Shown here: positions 33,500 through 42,366 of the stretch, in pieces | Layout of the letters: each line of letters begins with the position of its first letter | Numbering within the stretch: position 1 is the stretch's first letter | NCBI RefSeq assembly: GCF_003990445.1 | Contig: NZ_REEZ01000012.1 | Span: 1 to 64,000 of the forward strand | Source: Pararhodobacter zhoushanensis | Lineage (GTDB): Bacteria; Pseudomonadota; Alphaproteobacteria; Rhodobacterales; Rhodobacteraceae | Reading direction: 5' to 3' | DNA length: 64,000 nucleotides | Notes under the pieces: generated by a model | The model's database searches: none | Seen by the model: only the letters and a program-made list of their open reading frames with translations | Told to the model about the DNA's origin: nothing | Made by a program: the position numbers and the translations under genes

Positions 33500-33960
33500 T
33501 TCGAGCGGTAGCCCATGTCCTGCTCTTGAGCGTCGGCGGCCAGTTGATCGAGCGCAGCTTCACGCTCGGTATCGATCGCGGCCTTGTAGGACATCACGTC
33601 TTCCATGCGGACGCGGCGATGCTTGCCGACCTTCCGATGCGGTATGGCACCATCCTCGAGCAGCTTGATCAGGAACGGACGCGAGACGTTCAGAACCTCA
33701 GCGGCCTGTACGGTCGAGAGTTCGGCGTTCTCGGGGATGATGGTGACCCCCCGCCCCGCTGCCATCGCCTCGAGGATCTCCATGAGCAGCGATACGGCGC
33801 CCGCAGGAAGCTCGATCGGCTCCATCTGCTCGGAGTCCGTCACACGAAGTTTCAACGGCGCGCGCGCCTGGGCGAAGCGTGACAATGCCTGGCCAGAGAC
33901 GCGCGCAATCGCTGCGTCCTGCGGCGTGGGCGGAAGATGTCGGTGTGCCAGCATGTTCAT
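33496..33960 (-). CDS. excisionase-like HTH antitoxin
   Basis: 154-aa DNA-binding protein with a MerR/excisionase-type helix-turn-helix at the middle (LSTVQAAEVLNVSRPFLIKLLEDGAIPHRKVGKHRRV). The start is ATG 33960, with GGAG 6 bp upstream. It is translationally coupled to the PIN toxin. The pair is expected to stabilise the plasmid and to be autoregulated; the upstream AT-rich stretch (33990-34020) holds TTGCAC and TATATG hexamers. Confidence 0.82.
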   Translation of the reverse strand: MNMLAHRHLPPTPQDAAIARVSGQALSRFAQARAPLKLRVTDSEQMEPIELPAGAVSLLMEILEAMAAGRGVTIIPENAELSTVQAAEVLNVSRPFLIKLLEDGAIPHRKVGKHRRVRMEDVMSYKAAIDTEREAALDQLAADAQEQDMGYRSK

Positions 33961-34109
33961 GGTGGTCTCCTCTCCGGTTTCTGTTCTCTACCACCATATA
34001 TGAAATAAGTGCAACAAATGCATTAAGTGTTGGTGAGTTTCTGCGCGCCCTGCCGCGTGCTCGCGGTTATCGCTGCTGTCGAGTGAGCGGGTGAGACCCA
34101 CGCTAACCT

Positions 34110-35177
34110 TCAGTTTGTCGCCTTCCACATCCTGAACCGCCCCTGTCCTGTCACCTCGCGGATCAGACCCCGCTCTTGCATCCATGCAAGGTTGCGCTGA
34201 ACAGCGGCGCGACTGGCACTCGTCAGGGCCTGGGCCATTGGCGCAGAGACGAGCGGCCATTCGGTCAGCACTGCGCGCAAGGCCGGCGGCGTCCTGCCCG
34301 AGAGCAATGTCATTTCGGCTTCCGCCCGCGCCGACCATGCCTCGATATCGTCAAGGTGCCGCACCGCGGTCAGGCACGCGGCTTCCATCCCGTATAGCCA
34401 GCGTTCCAGACGTTCGAACGGTGAACCACCGGCTCGTAGTCCCCCTGCCCCGCCCATGGCCAGAGGCGTGAAGACTGCGCCTCTTCCATCGCTGGCCGCG
34501 ATCCGCGCAGCTGCGACAGCCGCTTCCATACGGTCGTCGTGCTGCCCGAGCCCCGCGAGGCGCCAGAGGTGAAAGCCCGCGCAAGCGCGAGTGATCGGGT
34601 GCAGGTCCGTGGCCTGCCCCATCAGATCCAGCCAACCGCTCGCGCGATCCACGAACGGCTCGGTCTCATCACTGATGTTCTCGGGGTCGCGACGGTCGAG
34701 GAAGGCGGAAAGGTCCTGCTCCGGTCCCGGTCCACCCGTCAGTCGCCGAATCGCCCATCCGACTCGCGCCAGCGCCGCCGTGTCGTCCTGGACACCGGAC
34801 AGGCGCAGCGAGATCCAGAGCGCCAGCCGGTCTTGGCTGATGCGGTCACCGGTGTGCCAGCTCAAATCTGCGGCCTCCATCAGCGCAAGCCGATGCCGCC
34901 ATCCTTCCGGTCCGCGCTTCAACCGGTCGTCCAGCGCGCCGACGCGACCGGCCACACGGGCAAGACGCGCGGCCTGCCCGCCCTCTGCCTTCCGCCATTC
35001 GTCGAGGACCTCGGTTTCACGCGGTTCGGCCCGTGGTCCCGGCGGCAAATAGTCCGGCTCGTCGTCCATCGGACCGGGCAGAAACCACAGGTCGTCCTCA
35101 GACGCCTGTTCGACCTCCTCAGCATAAATGCCGAGCGCGTCGGATTCATCATACAATGCGGGGGTTCCAGGCCTCAT
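34110..35177 (-). CDS. DUF1612/HTH protein (RHE_PE00001 family)
   Basis: 355-aa protein of a family common on Rhizobiales and Rhodobacterales plasmids. The N-terminal acidic stretch (LWFLPGPMDDEPDYLPPGPR) is followed by a helical DUF1612 region with LALWISLRLSGVQDD and by a C-terminal winged helix (LVSAPMAQALTSASRAAVQRNLAWM). Its role is unknown. It stands alone, divergent from the recombinase gene. Confidence 0.75.
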   Translation of the reverse strand: MRPGTPALYDESDALGIYAEEVEQASEDDLWFLPGPMDDEPDYLPPGPRAEPRETEVLDEWRKAEGGQAARLARVAGRVGALDDRLKRGPEGWRHRLALMEAADLSWHTGDRISQDRLALWISLRLSGVQDDTAALARVGWAIRRLTGGPGPEQDLSAFLDRRDPENISDETEPFVDRASGWLDLMGQATDLHPITRACAGFHLWRLAGLGQHDDRMEAAVAAARIAASDGRGAVFTPLAMGGAGGLRAGGSPFERLERWLYGMEAACLTAVRHLDDIEAWSARAEAEMTLLSGRTPPALRAVLTEWPLVSAPMAQALTSASRAAVQRNLAWMQERGLIREVTGQGRFRMWKATN

Positions 35178-35355
35178 ATGCGCAAAATACAGCTATTTTG
35201 AGCTTTACCCAAGGGTTTTATCAGAGTGCGTTTGTACACCTTACATAGCACGCGCGCGCGATGGTCCGCGAGACCTCCCTGATCGCGCTCTGCGTATGGA
35301 AACCAAGGGCTTTCTGATGAACAGCGCCACAGAGCGCGCCCTTGCATTCATTTAC

Positions 35356-35367
35356 AAACGGTCGTTT
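35356..35367. promoter_or_regulatory. palindrome upstream of the serine recombinase
   Basis: AAACGGTCGTTT is a 5-bp inverted repeat around a GT centre, 25 bp before the recombinase start. It could be part of a res/crossover site or an operator. The rest of the 214-bp gap (35178-35391) shows no gene. Confidence 0.35.
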
Positions 35368-35391
35368 AGTAGCGATAGATAGAACTGCAAA

Positions 35392-36288
35392 ATGACTGTT
35401 TTGATGCCATTGATAGGCTACGCGCGCGTTTCGACCGAGGATCAAACCCCCCTGCCCCAGTCGCAGGCCCTGAAATCCGCGGGTTGCGCCGAGATCCATG
35501 AAGAACAGGCCTCGGGCGGCAATCGTGCGCGGCCGGTGCTGGCGCGGGTGTTGGAGCGCATCGGCAAAGGCGACACGCTGGTGATCGTGCGGATCGACCG
35601 CCTTGCGCGATCCCTGTCGCATCTGCTGGAGGTGATCGAGCGGCTGGAGGCCAAGGGCGCGTACTTTCGTTCCATTCAGGACCCGATCGACACCGGATCC
35701 CCGCAGGGCAAGTTCACGTTGCAAGTGCTGGGGGCCGCGGCCGAGTTCGAGCGCGCACTAATCCGGGAACGCACCAAGGCCGGCCTTGCCAGCGCGCGCA
35801 CAAAGGGCCGCGTGGGCGGCAACCCTGGACTGCGGGCCAAAGACCCTGCTGCTCTTCGCAAAGTACGGCTGGCGCGACAAGACGGCTACATGGAGCGTCT
35901 GAACGAGACGGCACAAGATTGGGTGCCCCATGTGCGCCGGTTGCGACCCGACTTGGCCTGGGAAGACGTGGTGCGCATCATCAACGGCCCCTTGCCCGAG
36001 GCGCGTCGCTGGACCCAAAGCCGTCTCTTGCGCGCTGTGAAGGCCTATGTCGGCGACGGCTTCCTGCCGGCCGAGGTGCTAGCCCGCGCCGGGCGCCGCG
36101 AAACCGACGACCGTCTGCCCGCCATCGTCGCCGGCATCAAGGGCGCGGACCCCGACATCACGCTTCAGGCGATCTGTACCCGGCTGGAAGCGATGCGCGA
36201 ACGCACACCACGCGGGCGGACAAGCTGGCAGCCTTCTTCGGTCAAGATGCTACTGGAGCGGGCTGAGAGGCTGGGGCTGCTCGATTGA
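35392..36288 (+). CDS. serine recombinase (resolvase/invertase family)
   Basis: 298-aa site-specific recombinase. The N-terminal catalytic domain has the nucleophile Ser in IGYARVSTEDQ, and the conserved RIDRLARSL and EFERALIRERTKAGL segments. The usual resolvase HTH is replaced by a longer C-terminal part (residues 165-298) with repeated helix motifs (WEDVVRIINGPLPEARRWT and similar). On a plasmid it most likely resolves multimers. Confidence 0.88.
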   Translation: MTVLMPLIGYARVSTEDQTPLPQSQALKSAGCAEIHEEQASGGNRARPVLARVLERIGKGDTLVIVRIDRLARSLSHLLEVIERLEAKGAYFRSIQDPIDTGSPQGKFTLQVLGAAAEFERALIRERTKAGLASARTKGRVGGNPGLRAKDPAALRKVRLARQDGYMERLNETAQDWVPHVRRLRPDLAWEDVVRIINGPLPEARRWTQSRLLRAVKAYVGDGFLPAEVLARAGRRETDDRLPAIVAGIKGADPDITLQAICTRLEAMRERTPRGRTSWQPSSVKMLLERAERLGLLD

Positions 36289-36492
36289 GATTCCCGAGAA
36301 TCGCCCATCCGATTCTGCCGACTGATTTCTGTACGCACTCACAATACATCTTGTGGTCACTACGTAGTTGGCAACGAGGTGTTGAAGTAGAGCGAGAGCG
36401 CAGTCGCCCAAGACGCTGATTTTTAACAGTTTACCGTCGACAGAAATCGGTGCCTTCAACGCCCCCAGGCCGCTCAACGGTTTGGTCTGGAT

Positions 36493-36501
36493 TTATCCAC
36501 A
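36493..36501 (+). promoter_or_regulatory. DnaA box upstream of repA
   Basis: TTATCCACA is a perfect match to the DnaA consensus, about 45 bp before repA. Only one was noticed, so it is not an origin by itself. The 227-bp gap 36289-36515 also contains the AT-rich repA promoter region. Confidence 0.4.
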
Positions 36502-36545
36502 ATATCTGTTAAGCTTTGCAAAACAATAAAGACTTGAGGGCAGTG

Positions 36546-37727
36546 ATGAACGGGATACGGGCCTCCCAGAGATTTGAAGTCATGTCCAAGCGGCTTGGTA
36601 GTCGGTTGCGTGAACATGCGCAGGAAACCTTCCCACCAGACGCTCAGAAGGGCCTCCGCCGCTTCGCCATGCGGGAAGCGGCTGAACTTCTTCGCATTAA
36701 TCAGAACACCTTCCGCCATCATGTGTCAAACCTCGAAGGCTTCCCCGAAGGTGTTCTGGAGGGCGGCAACCGCCGTAGCTTCTCTGCAGAGGAGATGGTC
36801 GAGGCACAACGCGTACTTCTCGAGACTGGAAGGATCAAGCCAGAAGAACACCCGCACAGAAGACCGGGAGAGGCTTGTCAGGTCTTGACGATCTTCAACC
36901 TGAAGGGTGGTTCGGCAAAGACGTCATCTGTTGCCCATGTAGGACAACTACTAGGTCTGCGCGGCTACCGGGTCTTGCTGATCGACCTCGACAGCCAGGC
37001 AAGCCTGACAAACCTGTTCGGGGTTACTCCCGAGCTCGATCCGGATATGCCGACTTCATACGATCTTATCCGATCCGATGATCCACTGCCCGCAGCAGAG
37101 ATCATTCGCAAAACGAACTTCCCGACCGTGGATCTGATCCCGGCATCCATGGACATCATGGAGTACGAGTTCGAGGTCGCCCTGAGCTTCAGACACGGCG
37201 CCACCACGTTCCATAGCCGCATCCGGGAAGCGCTTGAGCCCGTCCTCAACCGATATGATGTGGTGATATTTGACACCCCGCCGCAGCTGAACTTCTCGGT
37301 AATCTCTGCCCTCTTTGCATCGACCGGGGTCCTGATCCCGCTCAACGCGTCGATGCTCGATGTCATGTCGCTGGCGAGCTTTCTGGGCATGGCGAGCAAC
37401 CTGATGGGCGTCGTCGAGGCACACGCCCCGGAACATGGACTGAACTTCGTGCGCGTTCTGATCACCCGCTACGAAAATACGGATGGTCCGCAGGTGCAGA
37501 TTTCATCTCTGCTTCGGACAGTCCTCGGGGATGCCGTGCTGTCTGCCGAGTTCCTGAAATCAACAGCCGTGGGTGATGCTGCGAACACCCAGCAGAGCAT
37601 CTTCGAGGTCGAACCTCGCGACGTGAATCGGAGAACTTACGAGCGCGCGATCGAGTCCGTCTCGCGCGTGACCGACGAAGTCGAACGCGAAATCCTGAAA
37701 GCATGGGGGCGTAGCCATGGCGCGTAA
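36546..37727 (+). CDS. repA: RepA, ParA-type partition ATPase of repABC
   Basis: 393-aa RepA, the ATPase that moves plasmid copies apart and represses the repABC operon. The N-terminal HTH region (FAMREAAELLRINQNTFRHHVSNL) is followed by a deviant Walker A NLKGGSAKTSS, a Walker A' VLLIDLDSQASL and Walker B VVIFDTPPQLN. ATG 36546 follows GAGGG; a TTG at 36516 would add ten residues. It is the first gene of repA-repB-repC and overlaps repB by 11 bp. Confidence 0.9.
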   Translation: MNGIRASQRFEVMSKRLGSRLREHAQETFPPDAQKGLRRFAMREAAELLRINQNTFRHHVSNLEGFPEGVLEGGNRRSFSAEEMVEAQRVLLETGRIKPEEHPHRRPGEACQVLTIFNLKGGSAKTSSVAHVGQLLGLRGYRVLLIDLDSQASLTNLFGVTPELDPDMPTSYDLIRSDDPLPAAEIIRKTNFPTVDLIPASMDIMEYEFEVALSFRHGATTFHSRIREALEPVLNRYDVVIFDTPPQLNFSVISALFASTGVLIPLNASMLDVMSLASFLGMASNLMGVVEAHAPEHGLNFVRVLITRYENTDGPQVQISSLLRTVLGDAVLSAEFLKSTAVGDAANTQQSIFEVEPRDVNRRTYERAIESVSRVTDEVEREILKAWGRSHGA

Positions 37728-38640
37728 AGTCTTCGGGGACTCACTCAAGAACGCGATGGGCAAAACGCCGCCTTCGGACGAGGATCTGGATGTGAAGCGA
37801 ACGAGCCCGACCGTAGCTCGCGCACAAGCATCCGTGCTCGAAGAGGATAAACACGCCACGCGGCTGATCGACCCGACCGCCATACGGATGTCCGCGGTCA
37901 TGGACCGCATCGATCCAAGCGATGGTCTGGATGAGCTTGTCTCGTCGATCCGCGAGCACGGTCAAAAGGTTCCAGTGCTGGTTCGCCGAACCCAGGACGG
38001 TGCGCTTGAGATCGTCTATGGACGCCGTCGGCTTCTCGCTTGTCGCCAACTTGGTCAGAAAGTGCGCGCCACGGTCATGGAGATGACCGACGAGGAAGCT
38101 CTCATTGCCCAAGGCGTAGAGAATAATGCGCGCCAAGACCCATCGTTCATCGAAAGGGCTCTGTTTGTCGCCGGGATCATTCGAGAACTTGGGAAAACCG
38201 ACGAAACGCGCAAAAACGCTCAAACGATCGCGTATCGGGCACTTCAGATCGATGAATCGCTCGTCTCGCGGATGAACCGTATCGCTACGGGCATCCCGAT
38301 GGAACTGATCCAGGCTATCGGACCTGCACACGGCGTTGGTCGACGGGTTTGGGAAAAGCTTTTCAGGCTGTGCGAGAAAGACGTCGCGAGAGCCCGAGAA
38401 GTTGCCGGCGAAATTCCTCGCAACATACCGGGCCCCGACCGTCTCGAAGCGGCGGTTACCTTGCTGACAGCCAGCAAACCGTCGACGCAGAAGACACATC
38501 CCAGCGAGCGCGTGAAGATCGGCCGAAAGGGCAACCGCATCACCATCGATGTGGACGCTGATCTTGTCCCTCGCGTTGAGGAGGCAGTCCGAAAACTGGT
38601 CACGGAGCTTCTTGACCGCGGTCAAGACAGGCCAGAGTGA
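37717..38640 (+). CDS. repB: RepB, ParB-type centromere-binding protein of repABC
   Basis: 307-aa RepB. ParB/Srx-type N-terminal domain with the CTP-box region VYGRRRLLACRQLG and QGVENNARQDPSFIERA, then a HTH (QTIAYRALQIDESLVSRMNRI) and a C-terminal dimer part. It should bind the parS palindromes, one of which lies inside its own 3' end. Confidence 0.9.
   Translation: MARKVFGDSLKNAMGKTPPSDEDLDVKRTSPTVARAQASVLEEDKHATRLIDPTAIRMSAVMDRIDPSDGLDELVSSIREHGQKVPVLVRRTQDGALEIVYGRRRLLACRQLGQKVRATVMEMTDEEALIAQGVENNARQDPSFIERALFVAGIIRELGKTDETRKNAQTIAYRALQIDESLVSRMNRIATGIPMELIQAIGPAHGVGRRVWEKLFRLCEKDVARAREVAGEIPRNIPGPDRLEAAVTLLTASKPSTQKTHPSERVKIGRKGNRITIDVDADLVPRVEEAVRKLVTELLDRGQDRPE
38611..38626. promoter_or_regulatory. 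parS-like palindrome 1
   Basis: CTTGACCGCGGTCAAG, a perfect 16-bp palindrome of the repABC centromere type, inside the last codons of repB. Confidence 0.8.
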
Positions 38641-38651
38641 CGACCCCGTGT

Positions 38652-38667
38652 CTTGACCGCGGTCAAG
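38652..38667. promoter_or_regulatory. parS-like palindrome 2
   Basis: The same 16-bp palindrome; symmetry extends to 20 bp (38650-38669). It lies 25 bp after site 1, between repB and the antisense RNA gene. Confidence 0.8.
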
Positions 38668-38710
38668 ACATCAAAAGCAACGAGCAGAAAACGAAAGGAG
38701 GACCGGCTAG

Positions 38711-38766
38711 AAAAAGAAAGACCCCCCGAAAGCGGTGCTTCCGAAGGGCCTCAATCAGTCTCGACA
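38711..38766 (-). ncRNA. antisense ctRNA between repB and repC (incompatibility RNA)
   Basis: Small counter-transcribed RNA that limits repC expression in repABC plasmids. On the minus strand a promoter TTGAAA-17 bp-TATCAA (38800-38772) is followed by about 55 nt and a terminator hairpin around CGGAAGC-ACC-GCTTTCG (38727-38745) with a long T-rich run to about 38711. Size, place and orientation all match known repABC ctRNAs. Confidence 0.82.
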
Positions 38767-38771
38767 CCTGA

Positions 38772-38800
38772 TTGATACCCCCAAAACGAATCGATTTCAA
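38772..38800 (-). promoter_or_regulatory. ctRNA promoter
   Basis: TTGAAA (38800-38795), 17-bp spacer, TATCAA (38777-38772) on the minus strand, facing away from repC. Confidence 0.75.
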
Positions 38801-38843
38801 CACCGCTCGCGGTGAACGGGGAAGCTTTTTCTTCCGAAACACC

Positions 38844-39977
38844 ATGAGACATGCAACTGAAACAACAACCGCCCTGGCGGAACGGACATCTCTGCCCTGC
38901 CCTAACCCCTATGAGCTTCTGGGCCCGGTTCGCGTTCTGAGGAAGGAGCTCGGTCTCACAACCAATGACCTCGCCGTTCTGACCGCGCTCATTAGCTTCC
39001 TACCCCGCAAAGAACGTGAGATTCAGGACAGCCAGCGACTTACGCTCACTGTCGTGTTCCCATCGAACGCTTCTCTGTCTGAGCGCGCCAATGGACTCGA
39101 TGAGAGAACACTTCGACGCAGCTTGGGACGACTCTCAGCTGCTGAACTGATCGAACGCAAGAACTCAGCAAATGGCAAACGCTTTCCGCTGCGGTATGGA
39201 GGCGTTATCAGAGATGCCTTCGGTATCGACCTGAAGCCCTTAATCCAGAGGTACGGCTCGCTCGCGACGCAAGCCTTGCAACTCACCGAAGAACGCGAGC
39301 GCTTGCGCTCACTGAAGGCTGAGGCGTTGGCCCTAAGAGCTTCGCTACTCCAACAGACACGCTTCGATGAAGCAAAGCTCTCTACCCTCAACATGATCAG
39401 AAATGTCCTGCGTCGAGCAACATTAACCGTTGATGCAGTCCTGAGCGTTATCTCGGAACTTAGAGCCCTCGGAGCCGATACCGACGCAAGCTACGGTGAA
39501 CACCATGCCACAGGAAAAGCTCGTACCGAAGATAATTTACAAGCTGTCGAACACCGACCTCATACACCAAGTTCCAACGATCTGCCCGCCACAAACGGAC
39601 AAAATGTCCGGCACATAGAGTCTATAAAAAAAGATATTAAAAAGATTGCTCCCTCTACGGTCAATCGCGGTGAACAACCCGCACAAGCCAAACCCACGAT
39701 GAACCGAGACCCAGCACGCATGGCATGGGAAGACTTCACCCATGTTGCGGGATTTTTCCCAGAACCGCCGCGTACAGGAGAAGCCCTCACCCGCATTCTA
39801 TACGACCTCGGTCGATTGCTTAGAATAAGCCAAGACGAACTGCGGCATGGCATCCAAAAAGCTGGCGCGGGAAAACTGCTTCTCGTCTTCGACTACCTGA
39901 TAGCAAGAGCAGACACGATCAAACACCCTGACGCCTATTTCGAAAGGATCCTACGCACACAACTTGCTCCCACATGA
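38844..39977 (+). CDS. repC: RepC replication initiator
   Basis: 377-aa RepC, the replication initiator of repABC plasmids, which acts in cis at an origin inside its own gene. The N-terminal part shows CPNPYELLGPVRVLRKELGLTTNDLAVL and FPSNASLSERANGLDERTLRRSL (winged helix). The central part is coiled-coil-like (LTEERERLRSLKAEALALRAS) and the C-terminal domain has IAPSTVNRGEQ onward. Start at ATG 38844 after the ctRNA region. Confidence 0.9.
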   Translation: MRHATETTTALAERTSLPCPNPYELLGPVRVLRKELGLTTNDLAVLTALISFLPRKEREIQDSQRLTLTVVFPSNASLSERANGLDERTLRRSLGRLSAAELIERKNSANGKRFPLRYGGVIRDAFGIDLKPLIQRYGSLATQALQLTEERERLRSLKAEALALRASLLQQTRFDEAKLSTLNMIRNVLRRATLTVDAVLSVISELRALGADTDASYGEHHATGKARTEDNLQAVEHRPHTPSSNDLPATNGQNVRHIESIKKDIKKIAPSTVNRGEQPAQAKPTMNRDPARMAWEDFTHVAGFFPEPPRTGEALTRILYDLGRLLRISQDELRHGIQKAGAGKLLLVFDYLIARADTIKHPDAYFERILRTQLAPT

Positions 39978-39981
39978 ACTT

Positions 39982-39997
39982 CTTGACCGCGGTCAAG
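39982..39997. promoter_or_regulatory. parS-like palindrome 3
   Basis: A third exact CTTGACCGCGGTCAAG, 5 bp after the repC stop; symmetry extends over 39980-39999. It places the rep cassette between parS sites at both ends of repC. Confidence 0.8.
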
Positions 39998-40090
39998 AAC
40001 GATGATGAGAGGGAAAGGAGTGTTGGTTTGAGGGTGACGGGAAATGAGATCGGGAGAGTGGCTTCCGACGCCCGTCGTGGAGAAGATCTG

Positions 40091-42267
40091 ATGACCAAAG
40101 CCGTCCAGAAAATCACCCTGTCCCCTTCACGGGATATCCCTTTCGACAAGCTGGTGCTGAGCCAGTCCAACGTGCGGCGCATCAAGGCTAGCGTCTCCGT
40201 CGAGGAACTGGCCGAAGACATCGCCCGCCGTGGCCTCTTGCAGAGCCTGAGCGTACGGCCTGTGTTGAATGATGATGGCACCGAAACCGGCAAATTCGAA
40301 ATCCCGGCCGGGGGCCGCCGGTTCCAAGCATTGTCCTTTCTGGTGAAGCAAAAGCGTTTGGCGAAGACCACGCCCATTCCCTGCATCGTCCGCGATGCTG
40401 CGTCAGACATCCTGGCCGAGGACGATTCCTTGGCCGAGAACATGCAGCGCGTCGCCCTGCACCCGCTCGATCAGTTCCGCGCGTTTGTGGCGCTGCGGGA
40501 CAAGGGTCAGAGCGACGCAGAGATTGCGGCCGCCTTCTTCGTGACGCCGCAGATCGTGAAGCAGCGCCTCAAACTCGCTTCCGTCGCCCCTGCCCTGCTT
40601 GAGGTCTACGCCGAGGATGGCATGACGCTGGAGCAGCTCATGGCCTTCACTGTGAACCCCGATCACGCGCGTCAGGTTCAGGTCTGGGATGTGATCCATT
40701 CATCCTGGAACAAGGAGCCATTCCAGATCCGACGCATGCTGACAGAGACCTCGGTCCGGGCGTCAGACCGGCGTGCGGTCTTCGTGGGTGTTGAGGCCTA
40801 CGAAGCAGCGGGCGGCACGATGCTGCATGATCTCTTCCAGGGCGATGACGGTGGGTGGCTCGAGGACCCAGCCCTGCTCGATCGGCTGGTGACGGAAAAA
40901 CTCCAGGCCGAGGCTGAGACGGTTGCGGTTGAGGGCTGGAAGTGGATCGAGGTCGCACTTGACCTGCCCTACGGCTACAGCCACGGCCTGCGGTCCCTGG
41001 CCGGTGATCCGGCGCCAATGACGGATGACGAAGGTGCGGCCCATGCCAAGCTGCTCGCCGAGTATCGGGCGCTGGAAGAGGAATACGCGGATCAAGATGA
41101 ATTGCCTGACGAGATCGACACGCGGCTTGGCGTGTTGGAAGCGGAGATGGAAAAACTCGAGACCCGGCCGTTGATCTTTGATCAGACCGAGGTCGGACGG
41201 GCAGGGGCGTTCGTCACGCTCGACCGCTACGGCGCGCTGGCAGTCTATCGCGGCTATGTGCGCCCAGAGGATGAGCCCGTTAGGAGACCGCGGTCCATGA
41301 TGGTACTGATCCTGCGGTGGCGGGGCAGGGGGATGATCGTGATCTCACCGATGGCCATGGCAGTGTCGCTCATGTCGGAACCGTCATCATGTCGGGTGGC
41401 CATCCGATCGGAGCTGACTTGCCGGAGGATGAGGATGACGGGGCGCTGAAGCCACTGCCCGAGCGGTTGGTCATGGAACTGACCGCCCACCGGACGCTGG
41501 CACTGCGTGAAGCGATCGGACGCTCGCCGGATGTCGCGCTGACGCTGCTGCTTCTGAAGCTGGTGACGGACACCTTCCGCACCTCCTCTGCTTCGGGCAG
41601 CTGTCTCGAGGCATCCGTGCGTCACGTCTACATGTCGGCGCAGGCGCCCGATCTGAAGGACAGCGTGGTGGCAAAGCTGGTCGACGAGCGTCACGCTGAA
41701 TGGGAAGCCGATCTGCCGCTTGGCGACGATGCAGCACTCTGGGACTATCTGACGGTCCTCGACCAAGGCAGCCGTCTGGCCCTGCTGGCGCATTGCCTCA
41801 GCTTCGGCGTCAACGCGCTGCATGAGAAGGTGAATCCTTACGGAGCAGGCATCTCTGCAGGCGGTCTGACCCGGCGAATGGCGCATGCCGATCTCGTGGC
41901 GCGCGCGACAGGTCTCGATATGGTCGAGGCGGGCTGGGAGCCGACGGTGGACACCTATCTCAACCGCGTGCCCAAGGCCCGCATCCTCGAGGCCGTGCGG
42001 GAGGCGAAAGGGGAGGGGACTGCCCAACTCCTCGATCACCTGAAAAAGGGCGAGATGGCCAGTGAGGCAGAGCGCTTGCTGAAGGGCAGCGGCTGGTTGC
42101 CCGAGGTCCTGCGCCGGAACGATCTCGTGGCGCTGGACGGTGAGGACCATGCCGAAGGGCAGGGGGCGGATGTCGAAGTGGCTGACAGCGTCAGTGAAGC
42201 TGACCTTCCTGCATTCCTGACGGATGACCTGCCTGCTGAAGGTGCGTCGATGCTGGCCGCGGAATAA
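40091..42267 (+). pseudogene. large ParB/RepB/Spo0J-family protein, 1-nt frameshift
   Basis: ATG 40091 with GGAG upstream. The N-terminal ParB domain (SVEELAEDIARRGLLQSLSVRPV, PAGGRRFQAL, DSLAENMQRVALHP) and HTH (DAEIAAAFFVTPQIVKQRLKLA) are intact to about 41280. There CCCGTTAGG breaks the frame: one extra base before AGG (PV-x-ETAVHDG) joins it to the second frame, which runs to 42267 with LPERLVMELTAHRTLALREAIG and the LSFGVNALHEKVNPYGAG part. The joined length of about 725 aa is normal for this plasmid family. As written the product is truncated at 41449 with a nonsense tail. Confidence 0.85.
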
Positions 42268-42278
42268 CGTGATCCAGC

Positions 42279-42299
42279 GGGGGGCGGAGATACCGCCCC
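42279..42299 (+). terminator. hairpin after the large parB
   Basis: GGGGCGG (42281-42287) pairs with CCGCCCC (42293-42299), followed by TAATTA rather than a clean T-run. Confidence 0.55.
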
Positions 42300-42336
42300 T
42301 AATTACCATATAATGTAACAATATCAATAAGATGAG

Positions 42337-42350
42337 TGCGATTACTCGCA
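42337..42350. promoter_or_regulatory. small palindrome before the 157-aa gene
   Basis: TGCGA-TTAC-TCGCA, a perfect 5-bp inverted repeat, 17 bp upstream of the start; a possible operator. Confidence 0.35.
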
Positions 42351-42366
42351 TTCGGAATGAGGAATC

